Shown: positions 50,600 through 62,859 of the stretch, one piece after another | Layout of the letters: each line of letters begins with the position of its first letter | Numbering within the stretch: the first letter of the stretch is position 1 | Source: Shinisaurus crocodilurus | Taxonomy: Eukaryota > Chordata > Lepidosauria > Squamata > Shinisauridae | Length of the DNA stretch: 64,000 nt | NCBI GenBank assembly: GCA_021292165.1 | Contig: CM037878.1 | Location: 434,001-498,000, forward strand | Reading direction: 5' to 3' | Position numbers and translations under genes: made by a program | The notes under the pieces: generated by a model | Told to the model about the DNA's origin: nothing | The model's input: only the letters and a program-made list of their open reading frames with translations | The model's database searches: none

Positions 50600-53500
50600 C
50601 TGCTCCTAAAGCCATACCTTTGTATTCACTGCGTCACACTTCTGCAGTTGTGGCTCAGGTACTGTGATGAAGCAGGTTGGCCCTCACTTCTGTATTGCCA
50701 AGAATAGTGGTAACCGTCGAGGCTTTGCTGTTAGGCAATGGAAACATTACTGAGCTGGCTTGTTCTTGCGCCTATTAGTCACAGAAGACGGCTTCATTCA
50801 TAACCTGCAGAACAACACGATGCGCTGCAATGCTGGTTACCTTGGCACGTCCATGTTGCTCTCCTTTCCAGTTTTGAAACCTGCAAAACATCCAGTCACT
50901 TTGTTTTCTGTTCTATTTGGCACCACTTGCTAGGACTTAAATGGCCATGTGCTTCATAGAAAGGCCTTGGTGCTGATGTGCCAAACTGTATAGCTAGGAA
51001 TTGATGCACTGGGGTATTGTGCTACTTGGTAATTGGCAAAATGTTTTGAAAAGGGGATTCATTAATTGACTAGATCTCCTTTTGTAGATTTTTCTCTCGT
51101 TATTAATCTAGCTGGTCCTGTCGAGAAAGTACAGCTGCATTAAACAAGAAAATAGGTTTTGCATTCTATCACTATTTGCAGAGCCTCCCAGCTGGTGTGA
51201 TTGGGATGTTCTGGGCTGTTGTGTTTGGGAATGATGAGCCAACCTCAGCGTGCTGTGTAGCTTTATCCGTCTGTTTGGTTTTTGGTGGTCTTGGAGTGTT
51301 GTTTTTGTGGCTCTTTTTCTCATGTTTTCCATCAAGCCGAGCACCACTATGCTACCCAGGTCATCCCTTGTTCCTGCCTCCCTTCCACATTCTTGAGCAC
51401 TGCCCAGAGAGAAGCCAGCTTTGAAAATCCTTGCTGGAAGAGTGCTGCCTCTGATAAACCCAAACATCTGTCTGGGTTTCTCTTCTCTTCTGCTGGCCTC
51501 CTCTCTGCAGGGTGGCCTAGAGTAGTCCAGTGGACTATGCCACCACGTTGCCTTTGGGAGGAGCAAAAGGCAGCCTATAAATGGTTGTGGGCGGGCGAGA
51601 CGGAGACTCACTTTCTGGAGGTCCCATGCAATTAGGGCCTAGTTGACGGATGCAGCAGGCAGTGGAGGAGCACTTCCCAGGGTCTCACTTAGTTCTTACT
51701 CTGATTACACATACTGAATACATAATAGAAAGCTTTTCTTTGGTGCTTGGTTTCTTAATTTTGACCTACATTTGACAAGTTGACAGACTCCATATGATCC
51801 TATGGATCTATTTTAAGGTGACTTCTTGTCCACTGTGAGTGTCTGAATAACACAGTGAGTTATTTTATACTTGGGGGCTTTTTTCAAACATCTGGCTATT
51901 TGTAACTTAGAAAAGAGGAGGGTGTGTCCAGTCACTGAGTGTTGATAAAATGATGTGGGGTGTTGTAGCAAGCTGATCTTTTCCACAAAATGTCCAGGCT
52001 GGACTGCAATTCATGTCAGCTTTTCCACAATAGGGTTGCTGCCTGGCTTCCTAGATTTCTGTTTGCTTGTTTGCATCTCATGACATTTAGGTAAAGGAGG
52101 AGGTAGCCTTCCTTGCTGAGTGTGTTTTCCCATGAGAAGATCTGGTAAATTGTTCATCTTTTCTTGGATGAGGCTTTATTCTGGTAACCTGACCGACCTG
52201 ACTCTCAGTACCAGTGAACTACACCCCCCAGGACATTTTGTCAGACCGCAGTGTTGGCCACCTCCTTTGCTGCTGTCCTTGGCTGTCTTGGGCTGTAAGC
52301 TCTCTGGGCAGGGATGCCTTTGTGTTCTGTGCGGCACTCAGATCACTGGCCCTAAATAAACGAGAATACTAGTTGAATGGAGTTGGCTGGCTTCCTCTGG
52401 CCACACTGATTTGTTTGTGCTCCTCCCTTGTCCTGCAGGCGTTTTGGCCTGTCCCGCACTTGGTCTTGTTCCCTGTGGTGTCCATGGAAACCTGCTTGGA
52501 GTGCCCAGCTCCTTCAATAGGAAGATGGGCCATGCATACCCTTGGGATCCGGTGCCTCCTGGCATTCCTGGGAGGAGCAGGCTCCACAGTGCTCATTCCA
52601 GAGCTGCTTGGTTTGCATGCCCCCCCTCCCCATGGGCCCCTCATTTTGCATTTATACACTGCCTGTCTGCCAAGGCACCGCATTTGAGACTAAATTCCCC
52701 AACCTAGTAGCCATGCTGGCTGAGGGTGATGGGAGTTGTAGTCCAACACATCTGGAGGGCACCAGTTTGGGGAAGTCTGGTCTAAAGCAAAGAGTAAAAG
52801 AGCAGAGTTGTCTTGGGCCATCGGCGGTCTCTTTAGGAGTTCCCTGGGCCAGCCTGAGCATCTCTTCTTCTACTGTCCCCTCAAGATCGGCAGGTCTTTC
52901 AGTAACCCCTGGGAACGCGAGGGAGCTGAACTGGGCTTGTGCCAGTGCCGGCGATGTGGTCAGTGGATGAAGAAAAGAGAGGCTGCGATTGTGTGTTGCT
53001 TTCCCACTGCTGAATTTGTGAACTCTTCCGCACGAGTCCCTATAACATGCCCAGGTTATAAGCCATTACATTTTTGTGGGGGGAGATAATGACTAGTAGC
53101 CTGGAGTTGCAAATCCTACAGTTTATTGGCTTCGTAGCCTGAGATCTGGGAGGGTCAAAAGGCTCCTTATTTGGTGGTGGTGGTGGTGGTGGTCGATTAT
53201 TCACTGTAAACACTTGAATGTTAATTGCTTTAACCATTTTTGTTTGCATTGCTTAATAGTTGGTCTTGCTCTGTTTTAGTGGGCACAACAATATTTCCTG
53301 TTGATGTGGCTGGGGCAGCTTGCCACTACTCTCCAGTGCAGCCCGGTTGCCCTGGGATAGGATGTAGTCTCCCTTCTTGTTGCATCGGGCTAACAGTCCA
53401 TTTGAGCCCGCTTGGACTCCTGTTCTCTTTCAGGTGCTACGCTGAAATGCAGCCCCAGCACTTTCTTTTGTGGGTCTTTAGTCTAGCAGGGCTGAACCCC

Positions 53501-54961
53501 ATGTGTTGGCCTCGAGAGAGAGGGCGGGAAAGAGATCCCAAAGAGGCCCTTTTCCTAAGGTCAAAGCATACAAACATAAGGGGCACTGTGGCCTCCTGTC
53601 ATGATATCCTGGAAGAAGAGGCATTTCCTTTAGAATAAAAGTTCTGGCAGTGCAGATGTTTTATGATAGCTACAGTTCTCTCTGGCCCTGGGTGAAGATT
53701 TTTCTGTATATTTAAAAAAAGAAAAGAGAGAGAAAAGCAAAACACGTCCAGTTCATTGTTTGCCTTCTAATGACTGCATACAACCAGACGTGTTAACGTA
53801 CATGTTTGAGTTGTGGACAAGGAAGAGAATTTTCTGTGTCTCTCTGCCTGCCTGGGGTGCGGGTGAGACTTCTTGCCTTGTATTCATTTTTGGAGTGAGC
53901 TGCGAAATCAATCAAGGACCCCAATCAAGGAGGGGGCACTGCTACAATCTGTCTTGTGAGGCCATGGTTCAAACAAGCATTGTAGGTTCCTGCTTAGCAT
54001 GTGGTGCAAGTCCACCAGTGTGCTTTTATTTTGAGTTCACCCATGAGAAAGGATCACACATATGGTCTGCTTTACTTTGTTTCTACTGGCAGTCCATATG
54101 GGCTCGCTTAAGTCCCTGAACCTGTCAGCCGGTATTAGAAAGTGATGCACTAGGTATGGGCATGGCCTGTGTGCCCCCACATGCAGCAGCCCCCACATGC
54201 AGCACTTGTCACCCCTGGAAACATTTTAAATATGTTTTTTCAAAAAGAAAAAGAAAAAGGGCATTCGTGGTGGCTACAGCATGCTGAAAGGGTTAAATTT
54301 AGCTTTAATCCTTGCAGTGCCACTGAATATCGACAGCAAAGCCAATGATTTTCTTTCGGGGGGGGGATCCCATGGACTTCAGCCCATGAGGGTGCCTGGG
54401 GAGTAAAAATGCTCCCCCACCTCCCGCAGCTGCCCATCCCTGTGGTGCCTTAATCAGCCACGCCCTTTACCACACCGGCTGGCTGTTTTTTTTCTTTTTG
54501 GCTAGCCTGTGACATGGCAAATGCCAGCTGCCACATATAAGCCTCCCGACTTCCTTTTACTTGTGGGAGATGCAGCTTAAGTGAGTCGACCGTGAGAAAA
54601 AGCGCCCCCCACAATTGGCACGAGTGGGGCAGTACATGCCTCCTGCAAACTCTTGGTGTTGGCGGTCTTTCCTCTGTGCTGAGCCCGTGAAGTCCAGAAG
54701 AGAACCCGCTTGCGATCACACATGAATCTCCAGACCACGGAGGGGCTGCTGCATCCTTCCTTTCTGAGCTGGGGAAACCCTGCAAAATCCATATAACCGT
54801 ATGTTGTAATTGAGTTTAGCAAATCGCTGGATATCTTCACCAGCTCTTTCAGTCACTGTCACTGGCATAACCAGAAAATTAGTGTAAGGCTCTGTACAAT
54901 GTCAGCTCTCCTTGCACAGAGTGTGTGTTGAATTGCATTTGGTTTTATCATGTGGAATAAA
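50600..54961 (+). terminator. PPP1R2: PPP1R2 3' UTR with polyA signals (extent inferred)
   Basis: After the TAA at 50597-50599 there is no further splice-supported coding sequence. AATAAA occurs at 52355-52360 and 54956-54961, with another AATAAA-type site near 53634. The long UTR is in keeping with PPP1R2 in other vertebrates as I recall. Which site is used cannot be told from sequence. Confidence 0.45.
52689..52793 (+). mobile_element. Palindromic MITE
   Basis: 'ttccccaacctagtagcc' at the left and 'ggcaccagtttggggaa' at the right are inverted repeats. Between them is 'gatgggagttgtagtcc'. A short foldback element common in reptile DNA, within the likely PPP1R2 3' UTR. Confidence 0.7.
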
Positions 54962-55290
54962 GCTCTTGGTTTAAACAGTGTGGATGTTTTCATTTTAACA
55001 TTTTACTGAGAAGCTCTTGGTGAGGCCAGGGCGAATCGTGCTGTTTACAGTTTGAGATGGTCGCTGAGTTCTCCCACTTGGGGAAGAATTGGATACTGAT
55101 TAACTTTGAATCAAAATGGCTAACCAGGAGAAGAGGTGATTCCTGACAGAGTATATAAAGCACTTCTAGGATATTCGGGGCATTCATTTGATTTGGCCAA
55201 ATCATGCAGATTTGGGAGCTCCTCTGAAACTGAACCCTCCTGAAGATTCATTAGCAATTTAGATTCTGAGTGACAGTGTGTCTCCAAAAA
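54962..55290. other. Intergenic, no gene seen
   Basis: Short stretch after the last PPP1R2 polyA signal. No recognisable feature. Confidence 0.5.
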
Positions 55291-56870
55291 TTGATATTTC
55301 TCTCCTATTGATTCATTAGATTTGAATACTGCCCAACAGGCAAATGCCCTTGGGGTGGTTTACAATAATAAAACTAAACAGCAACAACAAAGTAACAAAA
55401 ACAACAACAATAAAAGAATCAAAATAATCAATATTGAACATTAAAAAAAATTAAGGAGATGGCAGTAAAATTAATAAGCAAGCACAGATTAAAGGTTAAA
55501 TGCTGCTGAAAGACGAAGGTCTTAACCTGGCGTCTAAATGTATGCAGTGAAAACTCCAGGGGGATGTCCTTGGGAAGGGCATTCCATAGATGGGGACCAT
55601 CTTTCTCTGGTAGCCCTCGTTGCACCATTGTGGGTGGCTGTAGCCAGAGAAGAGCCTCCAATGACTATCTTCGCAATGAACATGGCAGAAGACGCCCCTT
55701 CAGGTCGACGGGTCCTAAGGCTAGCACCAACACTTTGAATTGGGTCTAGAAACTGGATGCAGCAGCACCGGAATAAGTTCATAACATGCAGTCGGCACCC
55801 TCACTGCTCTCTTACGCAGTAACTGAAGTTTCCAGACCATCTTCAGAGGTAGTCCCAAGTATAACGTATTGCAATAATCCAGGCAGGAAGTTGGGTTACT
55901 AGCCAGGCTACCTCTGTCCAGGTAGGGCCAAAGCAGATAAAAGGCACTTCATCCTACTGAGGTCACTTGAGCCTCAAGTGACACAGTGGGATCTATGAAC
56001 TTGAGTGCCATTTAACTTTTAAAATGTGTAGTTTTTAATGTTTCTGTTTTATTGTAAGGTTTTATTGTATTAAAATGTACACCACCTTGATGGCTTTTTA
56101 GCAGATAAGGTGGTATATAGAATGTATTAAGTTGAACAGATGAATCACCTACTAACAGAACCTCCAGCTTGTCTGGATTGAGTGCTTATTGGCCCTCATC
56201 CAGCCCATTACCAAGTCCAAGCACCCGTTGAGGGTAGTCAGTCTTGCCTGCATTTGATGAAAAGAGGTAAGAGTTGGGTATCAACTGTGAATTGATGACA
56301 CTTCACTCTGTCCGTCCAGACAACCTCTCCCAGCAATTTCCTGTAGATGTTAAAAAGCACAGTGGACAAAATAGAGCCCTGAGGGATACCATGATGGAAT
56401 CTCTACAAGGCAGAACTATAGTCCTCCAGCACCACCTGGAACTGCCCATCCAAGTAGAAACGGAACCACTGCAAAACAGTGCCTTGCACTCCCCATTCAG
56501 GCAGTCTCCCCAGAAGGATACAATGGTCAGTGTGCTATTGAAAGTCGCTGAGAGGTCTAGGTGAACCGACAGGGACACACTCCCGTCTTCTGGCAAAGTT
56601 AGTCTCGCAGTGTGACCAAGGTGGTCTCCACCCCAAAAACAGGCATAAAGCCCTATTGAAATAGGACCAGATAATTGGTGTCATCCAGAAGTGCCTGAAG
56701 TTGGCCAGTGACCATGCACTCTGTCACCTTGCCCAGAAATGGAAGATTGGCCACTGGCCTAAAATTATTAAGTCCTCTGAATGTAACTGGCTTAAGAAAG
56801 GCCTTGATCACTTCCTGGGGCTAGGTCCTCAGGCCAGATCTACTGGTGGAGGTTAGACAAAATGAGAACA
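55290..56870 (-). mobile_element. L2 LINE fragment, antisense, RT domain to 3' end
   Basis: The reverse complement reads NFRPVANLPFLGKVTE (RT domain 1 of L2) near 56765-56720. It continues with stops and frameshifts through the RT to the 3' A-rich tail at 55300-55450. At about 1.6 kb it is the longest L2 piece here. It is decayed. Confidence 0.75.
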
Positions 56871-56997
56871 CCCAAAGTCACCTGATGAAAAGGCGATACT
56901 GAGTCTTAAGAAGCAAAAACTAAAGTTTTATTCTTTAAAGTAGCTCAATGTGTTTCAGCCCTGTATCCTTTATTTCTGTATATCTCCTATACCTACC

Positions 56998-57227
56998 AGT
57001 ATGGAGTAGTAGTTAGAGTGTTGGACTGGGACTCGGGAGATCCGGGTTCTAGTCCCCGCTTGGCCATGAAACTCACCGGGTGACTTTGGGCCAGTCACTG
57101 CCTCTCAGCCTAACCTACCTCACAGGGTTGTTGTGAGGATACAATGGAGAGGATTATGTAAGCCGCCTTGAGTTCCTTGTAGGAAAAAAGGCGGGGTATA
57201 AATGTAATAAATAAAATAAAATAAATA
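56998..57227 (+). mobile_element. Sauria-type SINE
   Basis: Head 'agtatggagtagtagttagag', B box ggttctagtcc, body and the tail 'ggcggggtataaatgtaataa' are present. Only the first few head bases differ. Confidence 0.88.
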
Positions 57228-57239
57228 CCTGCCTTCAGG

Positions 57240-57650
57240 GGTTAAAATTTATATATATAAAAGGTGTCTGACTGACTGATCAACACCCAGCTCAAATAGT
57301 TTAATCTAGGAACGTGAAATTTTGAAGGGACATTGCCTTTATGATGTAGACCCCCACTAAGGAAGGTGTGAAGGACTGCCAACCGATCCTTTTCTCAAGA
57401 CCAGAGATCAAAGGTGCAAAACTGCCAGCCTTAGCTCTGCTGTACCTTGCCCTTGTCTACACACTGGATTTAGCACTGAACCACAGAGGAACTACACACA
57501 CCGTGTGGGGTAAAACCAGGAAAGTTTATTTAAGGTAAACAGATTACAGTAAAAGGTGGGGAATGAGGGAAGAGGGAGAAAGGTGGGGAGACACTTTGGT
57601 ACATACAAGTAGAGCTATAAAACAACAAAACTACTTCTTTACTATATCAG
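57240..57650 (+). repeat. Possible Helitron 5' end and unnamed repeat
   Basis: 'atttatatatataaaaggtgtctgactgactga' followed by 'aacgtgaaattttgaagggaca' resembles the start of squamate Helitron-like repeats and the unit repeated at 61,690-62,480. I could not verify the TC start, 3' hairpin or CTRR end. Confidence 0.3.
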
Positions 57651-57654
57651 TCAG

Positions 57655-58262
57655 GGGATCACTCGTGACCGAGTAAGATTGTCTTCCAGGATAAAAAAAT
57701 TTACAAAAAGATTTTAAAAGGAGGAAAATTCTAAAGAAAATTGTGTAGACTCAAGCGATGGGTCCGTAAGTGACTGTGGAGGCCAATTCTAGATCCACAC
57801 AGCTTCCCACAGTGAGGACACAGGTTACCAGATGGAAGATGGTCCTGTAAAGGATTCATCTGACGTGCTTTTCGCTTAGCACATTTCTCCCTTTCACCTT
57901 GCACTCGGGCTTCTTCAAAGTCCATAGAACCTTTGTGAAAGGCCAACCTCCATTTAGATCGTTCATGGGCCAGAGCTTCCCAGTTTTCGATGTTTATATT
58001 GCATTTTTTTAGATTAGCCTTAAGAACATCTTTAAACCTCTTATATTGACCACCGATATTCCGCTTTCCATCCTTGAGTTGGGAATAAAGTAACTGCTTT
58101 GGGAGACGGCAGTCAGGCATTCGAACAACATGACCGGTCCACTGAAGTTGGCGTTGAAGGATCATTTTTTCAATGCTAGTAGTCTCTGCTTCTTCCAGTA
58201 CACTGACATTTGTTCGCCTATCTTCCCAAGTAATTCGCAGGATTTTCCGGAGGCAACGTTGA
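57655..58262 (-). mobile_element. LINE A 3' segment (inverted relative to its 5' part)
   Basis: On the minus strand it starts within the HQRCLRKILR codons at 58262. It continues open through LQWTGHVVRMPDCRLPKQLL to the complete C-terminal finger CPHCGKLCGSRIGLHSHLR and a stop, then a 3' UTR ending at a TGA-type repeat near 57655. Unlike the copies at 14.1 and 39.2 kb, this part has an undamaged frame. Confidence 0.88.
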
Positions 58263-60048
58263 TGCTTAAGGAACATCTGCCTACGGAACCTCCTGACAAC
58301 ATTGAGGACCATTGGTCTAAGCTGAAAACCTCCATTACTGCAGCTTGTGAACAAACTATTGGATATGAAACTAAGAAACATCAGGATTGGTTTGATGAAA
58401 ATGATAATGAGATTAAATATATAATTGACCAAACAAGGAAAGCCTTCCAAATATGGCAAAATGATATTAACTGCGCTGCCAAGAAAAAAATTACGCTAGT
58501 GCAAAGGCTGAGGTCCAAAGAAGAACAAGAGAACTTAAGAACGCCTGGTGGAAAAAGAAAGCTGAAGAAATTCAACAACTTGCAGAATCTCATGATGCAC
58601 GGGGCTTTTTTAAGGCCACAAGGGCCATTTATGGACCAAAAACCTATGGTACAAACCCTTTACAATCAAAAGATGGCATCAAACTCTTAAAAGACAAAGA
58701 GTCTAGTGCACTGCATTGGAACGAGCATTATTATGACCTTTTAAATCGTAAATCTAAGGTGGATAATGAGATTTTTTCGCAAATCCCGCAAAAACAAATT
58801 AGAGAGGAACTTGCAATACTCCCCACTTTGGATGAAGTAAAAAAAGCCATTAATCAAATGAAGAATAACAAAGCTAGTGGACCAGATGGGATTCCTGCTG
58901 AAATCTTTAAAGAAGCCCCCCCCGAACTTGTACAACATCTTCATAAACTCATCGAAAAAATCTGGGTAAGAGAAGAGATCCCAGAAGACTTCAGGGATGC
59001 CATAATTATCACCCTCTTTAAGAAAGGTGATAGAACAGACTGTGGAAACTATCGGGGCATTTCTCTCTTAGCTACCGCAGGTAAAATATTTGCCAGGATT
59101 CTCGCAAACCGTCTTCTATCTATTTCAGAAGAGATCCTCCCTGAAACTCAATATGGTTTCCGCCCCTCTAGAGGGACAGTAGACATGATTTTTACTGCAC
59201 GTCAGCTCCAAGAAAAATGCCGGGAGCAAAATCAACCCCTTTATATGGCATTTATCAATTTGGCTAAGGCCTTTGATACTGTAGACCGTACAGCTCTCTG
59301 GACTATCCTTATGAAAATTGGATGCCCCAATAAATTTGTGAATATCTTGCGACTTCTCCATGACAACATGACGGCTACGGTCTTGGACAACAACGGCTCT
59401 CATGGTGCTCCATTTAAAGTGGGATCAGGTGTTAAACAGGGATGTGTTATTGCCCCAACATTATTTGCTATTTTCATCGCCATGATTTTACATCTTGTCG
59501 AGGGGAAACTTCCCACTGGTGTGGGAATTATATATCGAACAGATGGAAAGCTTTTTAATCTCAGCAGGCTGAAAGCAAAAAGTAAGGTAATTACAACCTC
59601 CGTTGTGGAACTTCAGTATGCTGATGATAATGTGGTCTCCGCACATTCAGAGGATGATCTCCAAACTATCCTAAATGCTTTTGCAGAAGCATACGGAAAA
59701 CTTGGTCTCTCACTTAACATCAAAAAAACCAAAGTGCTTCATCAGCAAGTGCAAGCCAATCCTTTGGTGATGCCATCTATCCAGCTTGGCGGGACAATAC
59801 TGGAAAATGTCGATCATTTTCTCTATCTTGGCAGCTATCTTTCTGTTACAGCTAACATCAACAGTGAAATCCAGCATCGTCTGAGCTCCGCAAGTGCCGC
59901 ATTTTCTCGAATGAAACATAGTGTTCGAGGATCGGGATATTTGTAAGAAGACCAAAACACTGGTTTATGAAGCCATTGTATTACCAACTTTATTGTATGC
60001 CTGCGAAACATGGACTATCTATAAACGTCACCTCCAACTCCTTGAAAG
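58263..60048 (+). pseudogene. LINE A reverse transcriptase segment, 5' part in + orientation
   Basis: Encodes the ORF2 middle. After one frameshift near 58487 the frame is open to 59946. RT landmarks are NYRGISLLATAGKIFARIL, GFRPSRGTVDM, FINLAKAFDTVDR (motif A), GVKQGCVIAPTLF (motif B), LQYADDNVV (motif C, catalytic YADD kept) and FLYLGSYLS. Motif A has Asn (aat, 59257-59259) where the first catalytic Asp is expected. A second frameshift falls near 59930, after which frame continues with LLYACETWTIYKRHLQLLE. The segment stops at 60048, almost exactly where the 57655-58262 piece begins. Start and endonuclease domain are missing. Clade unresolved. Confidence 0.88.
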
Positions 60049-61646
60049 CAAGGAGGAGGAACCTGGGAACTATAGGCCAGTCAGTCTGACATCAATCCCT
60101 GGGAAAATTTTGGAGCAGATTATAAAAAAGTCAGTCTGCAAGCACCTTGAAAACAATGCAGTGATTACTAGAAGCCAGCATGGATTTGTCAAGAACAAAT
60201 CCTGCCAGACTAATCTGATCTCATTTTTTGATCGGGTAACCTCCCTTGTGGGAATGCTGTGGACATCATATATCTGGACTTCAGCAAAGCTTTCGACAAA
60301 GTGCCTCATGATATCCTGATTAGCAAGCTAGCTAAAAGTGGGCTAGATGGAACAACTATCAGGTGGATCCACAATTGGCTACAGAATCGGACTCAAAGAG
60401 TGCTTATGAATGGTTCCTTCTCAAACTGGGGAGAGGTAACGAGCGGGGTACCACAGGGCTCGGTCCTGGGCCCAGTGCTCTTCAACATTTTTATTAACGA
60501 CTTGGATGAGGAGGTGCAGGGAATGCTTATCAAATTTGCAGATGACACAAAGTTGGGTGGAATAGCTAATACTCTGGAAGACAGAAACAAAATTCAAAGT
60601 GATCTCGATAGGCTGGAGCGCTGGGCCGAAAACAACAGAATGAAATTTAATAGGGACAAATGCCAAGTGCTGCACCTAGGGAAAGGAAACCAAATACAGT
60701 TACAGAATGGGGGACACTTTGCTCAACAATACCACAAGTGAGAAGGATCTTGGAATTGTGGTAGATCACAAACTGAATATGAGCCAGCAATGCGATGTGG
60801 CTGCAAAGAAGGCAAATGCTATTATGGGCTGCATTAATAGAAGTATAGCTTCCAAATCGCGGGAAGCGATAATCCCCCTTTACTCAGCACTGGTTTTTAT
60901 TTTATTTATTTATTACATTTATACCCCGCCTTTTTTCCTGCAAGGAACCCAAGGCGGCTTACATAAGCCTCCTCCTCTCCATTTTACCCTCACAACAACC
61001 CTGAGGTAGGTTAGGCTGAGAGTCAGTGACTGGCCCAAAGTCACCCAGTGAGTTTCATGGCCGAGCGGGGATTTGAACCCGTATCTCCCGAGTCCCAGTC
61101 CAACCCTCTAACCACTATGCCACACTGGCCTCATCTTGAGTACTGCGTCCAGTTCTGGGCACCACACTTTCAGAAGGACGTAGACAAACTGGAGAGGGTT
61201 CAGAGGAGGGCAACAAGGATGATAAAGGGACTGGAAACAAGGCCCTATGAGGAGAGACTGAAAGAACTGGGCATGTTTAGCCTTCAGAAGAGGAGACTGA
61301 GGGGAGATATGATCGCAATCTTCCAGTACTTGAAGGGATGTCACACGGAGGAGGGCCAGGATCTCTTCTCGATCATCCCAGTTTGCAGGACACGGAATAA
61401 TGGGCTCAAGTTACAGGAACCCAGATTCCACCTAGACATCAGGAAAAATTTCCTGACTGTCAGAGCAATAAGACAATGGAATCAACTACCTAGGGAGGTG
61501 GTGAGCTCTCCCATGCTGGAGGCATTCAAAGTGCATCTGGATGGCCATCTGTCAGGGATGCTTTGACCTGGATTCCTGCATGAGCAGGCGGTTGGACTCG
61601 ATGGCCTTGTAGGCCCCTTCCAACTCTACTTTTCTATGATTCTATG
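60049..61646 (+). pseudogene. CR1 LINE ORF2, 5'-truncated, split by a SINE
   Basis: CR1 RT begins at PGNYRPVSLTSIPGKILEQI (about 60059) and runs through FSKAFDKVPHDIL, SGVPQGSVLGPVLFNIFIND and FADDTKLGG to DLGIVVDHKLNMSQQCDVAA. Two frame changes interrupt it (about 60250-60300 and 60700-60720). The SINE at 60893-61132 then splits it. The C-terminal part resumes at 61133 ([20 protein letters not shown]) and ends at the CR1 tail (ATTCTATGA) at about 61646. Endonuclease and N-terminal RT are absent. Confidence 0.92.
60893..61132 (-). mobile_element. Sauria-type SINE nested in CR1, antisense
   Basis: Reverse complement shows head 'gccagtgtggcatagtgg', B-box region, body and AT-rich tail (60893-60930). 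'cactgg' occurs on both sides of the insertion and may be a short target duplication. This dates the SINE after the CR1. Confidence 0.9.
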
Positions 61647-61689
61647 ACACTTAGAATGTTCATATGAATTCCTGCAGGGGCCAAAAGGG

Positions 61690-62480
61690 CTGGGTATGCA
61701 AATCTCCCCTAGGCCATTTAGAATGTTCTCTGAGGGGGTGAAAAGGGAGGGAAACTTTTTAAATGACTTGTGTGGGGGGCATCGTCGCATAGGGTCCATC
61801 ACGTTTAGACGGATCTACCCCAAACTTGGCATGCTCACTCTAGTCTTCATCACCTGTAGACTCTCAGGATTAACCTGATTTTTCTTTAAGAACAGATATT
61901 TCTGTCACAAAAGATTTCTGCTGCCAGCACCCAGCCTAAACGTTACACTTTCAGTCAAAGACACTGCATCTTTTCCATACATGTTTCTTTTATAAACAAT
62001 TATACTAAATCCTAAAATCCATGCGCTAGTAGACTATAGCCTGCAGAGATGTCCGAAAAAATGTCTCCAAGAATAAATCCTGTGACTGTGTTTCATCTAT
62101 TGTAACTCTGTAGCTCTATCCTCAAAATTTGCAAGGTGTTTGCCTAGGGCCACGGCTATAATGAATGTCATTTTCATACAAACTGCCATGCCCCACCCCG
62201 CAGATTTGAAGAGTACCACAAAAATGGCTAGCCCTATCCAGAAATTTTGTAGGGTTTGTACCCAGGGCCCCCTATATGCTGTGTGTCATTGTCCTATCAA
62301 TTGTCCATAAAGAACATAGGGGAATAAGCATGTCATTTTTTGGAAACTTCCAAACTGTAATGGCTGCGGTTGCACAACCCCCTGCACCTATTCACCTGAA
62401 ACTTGGCAGGCATGATCCCCTCAGAAGGAGCAATAAGGCCTGAGCATTTCATTTCTGCTGAGAAATAAAAACATTGGCAA
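61690..62480. repeat. Unnamed repeat with recurring units
   Basis: Phrases recur inside the segment and elsewhere: 'ctaccccaaacttggcatgctcac' (about 61815), 'atccagaaattttgtagg' (62238), 'cacctattcacctgaaacttggcaggcatgatcccctcagaagg' (in two halves at 62387-62430). Related units lie at 13,640-14,060, 14,865-14,960 and 62,712-62,800. No coding potential. Confidence 0.45.
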
Positions 62481-62486
62481 AGTCCC

Positions 62487-62680
62487 CACTCTGCCATGAA
62501 GCTCACTGGGTGACTTTGGGCCAGTCACTGCCTCTCAGCCTAACCTACCTCACAGGGTTGTTGTGAGCAGGTGAAAGCAGGTGAGGATAAAATGGAGGGG
62601 AGGAGGAGGATTATGTAAGCCGCTTTGGGTTCCTTGCAGGAAAAAAGGCGGGGTATAAATATAATAAATTAAATAAAATC
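62487..62680 (+). mobile_element. Sauria-type SINE, head missing
   Basis: Starts after the B box ('ccatgaagctcactgggtgac'), carries an 11-bp internal duplication ('gcaggtgaaagcaggtg') and ends 'gcggggtataaatataataaa'. Confidence 0.85.
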
Positions 62681-62859
62681 AAAACAAAACAAAAAAGGGC
62701 CTAGCGCAAACACCCCTGCACCTATTTTTCCGAGATGTGGCAGGTGGCACCCCCTCCAACGGGCTATGATGCCTGCAAATTTCATCCCAATTCCATTGAA
62801 CGGTAAAATGTTACGGCCGTTTGTTGATTTCCAACGGTGGTCAGCGGGAGATTTGGAGG

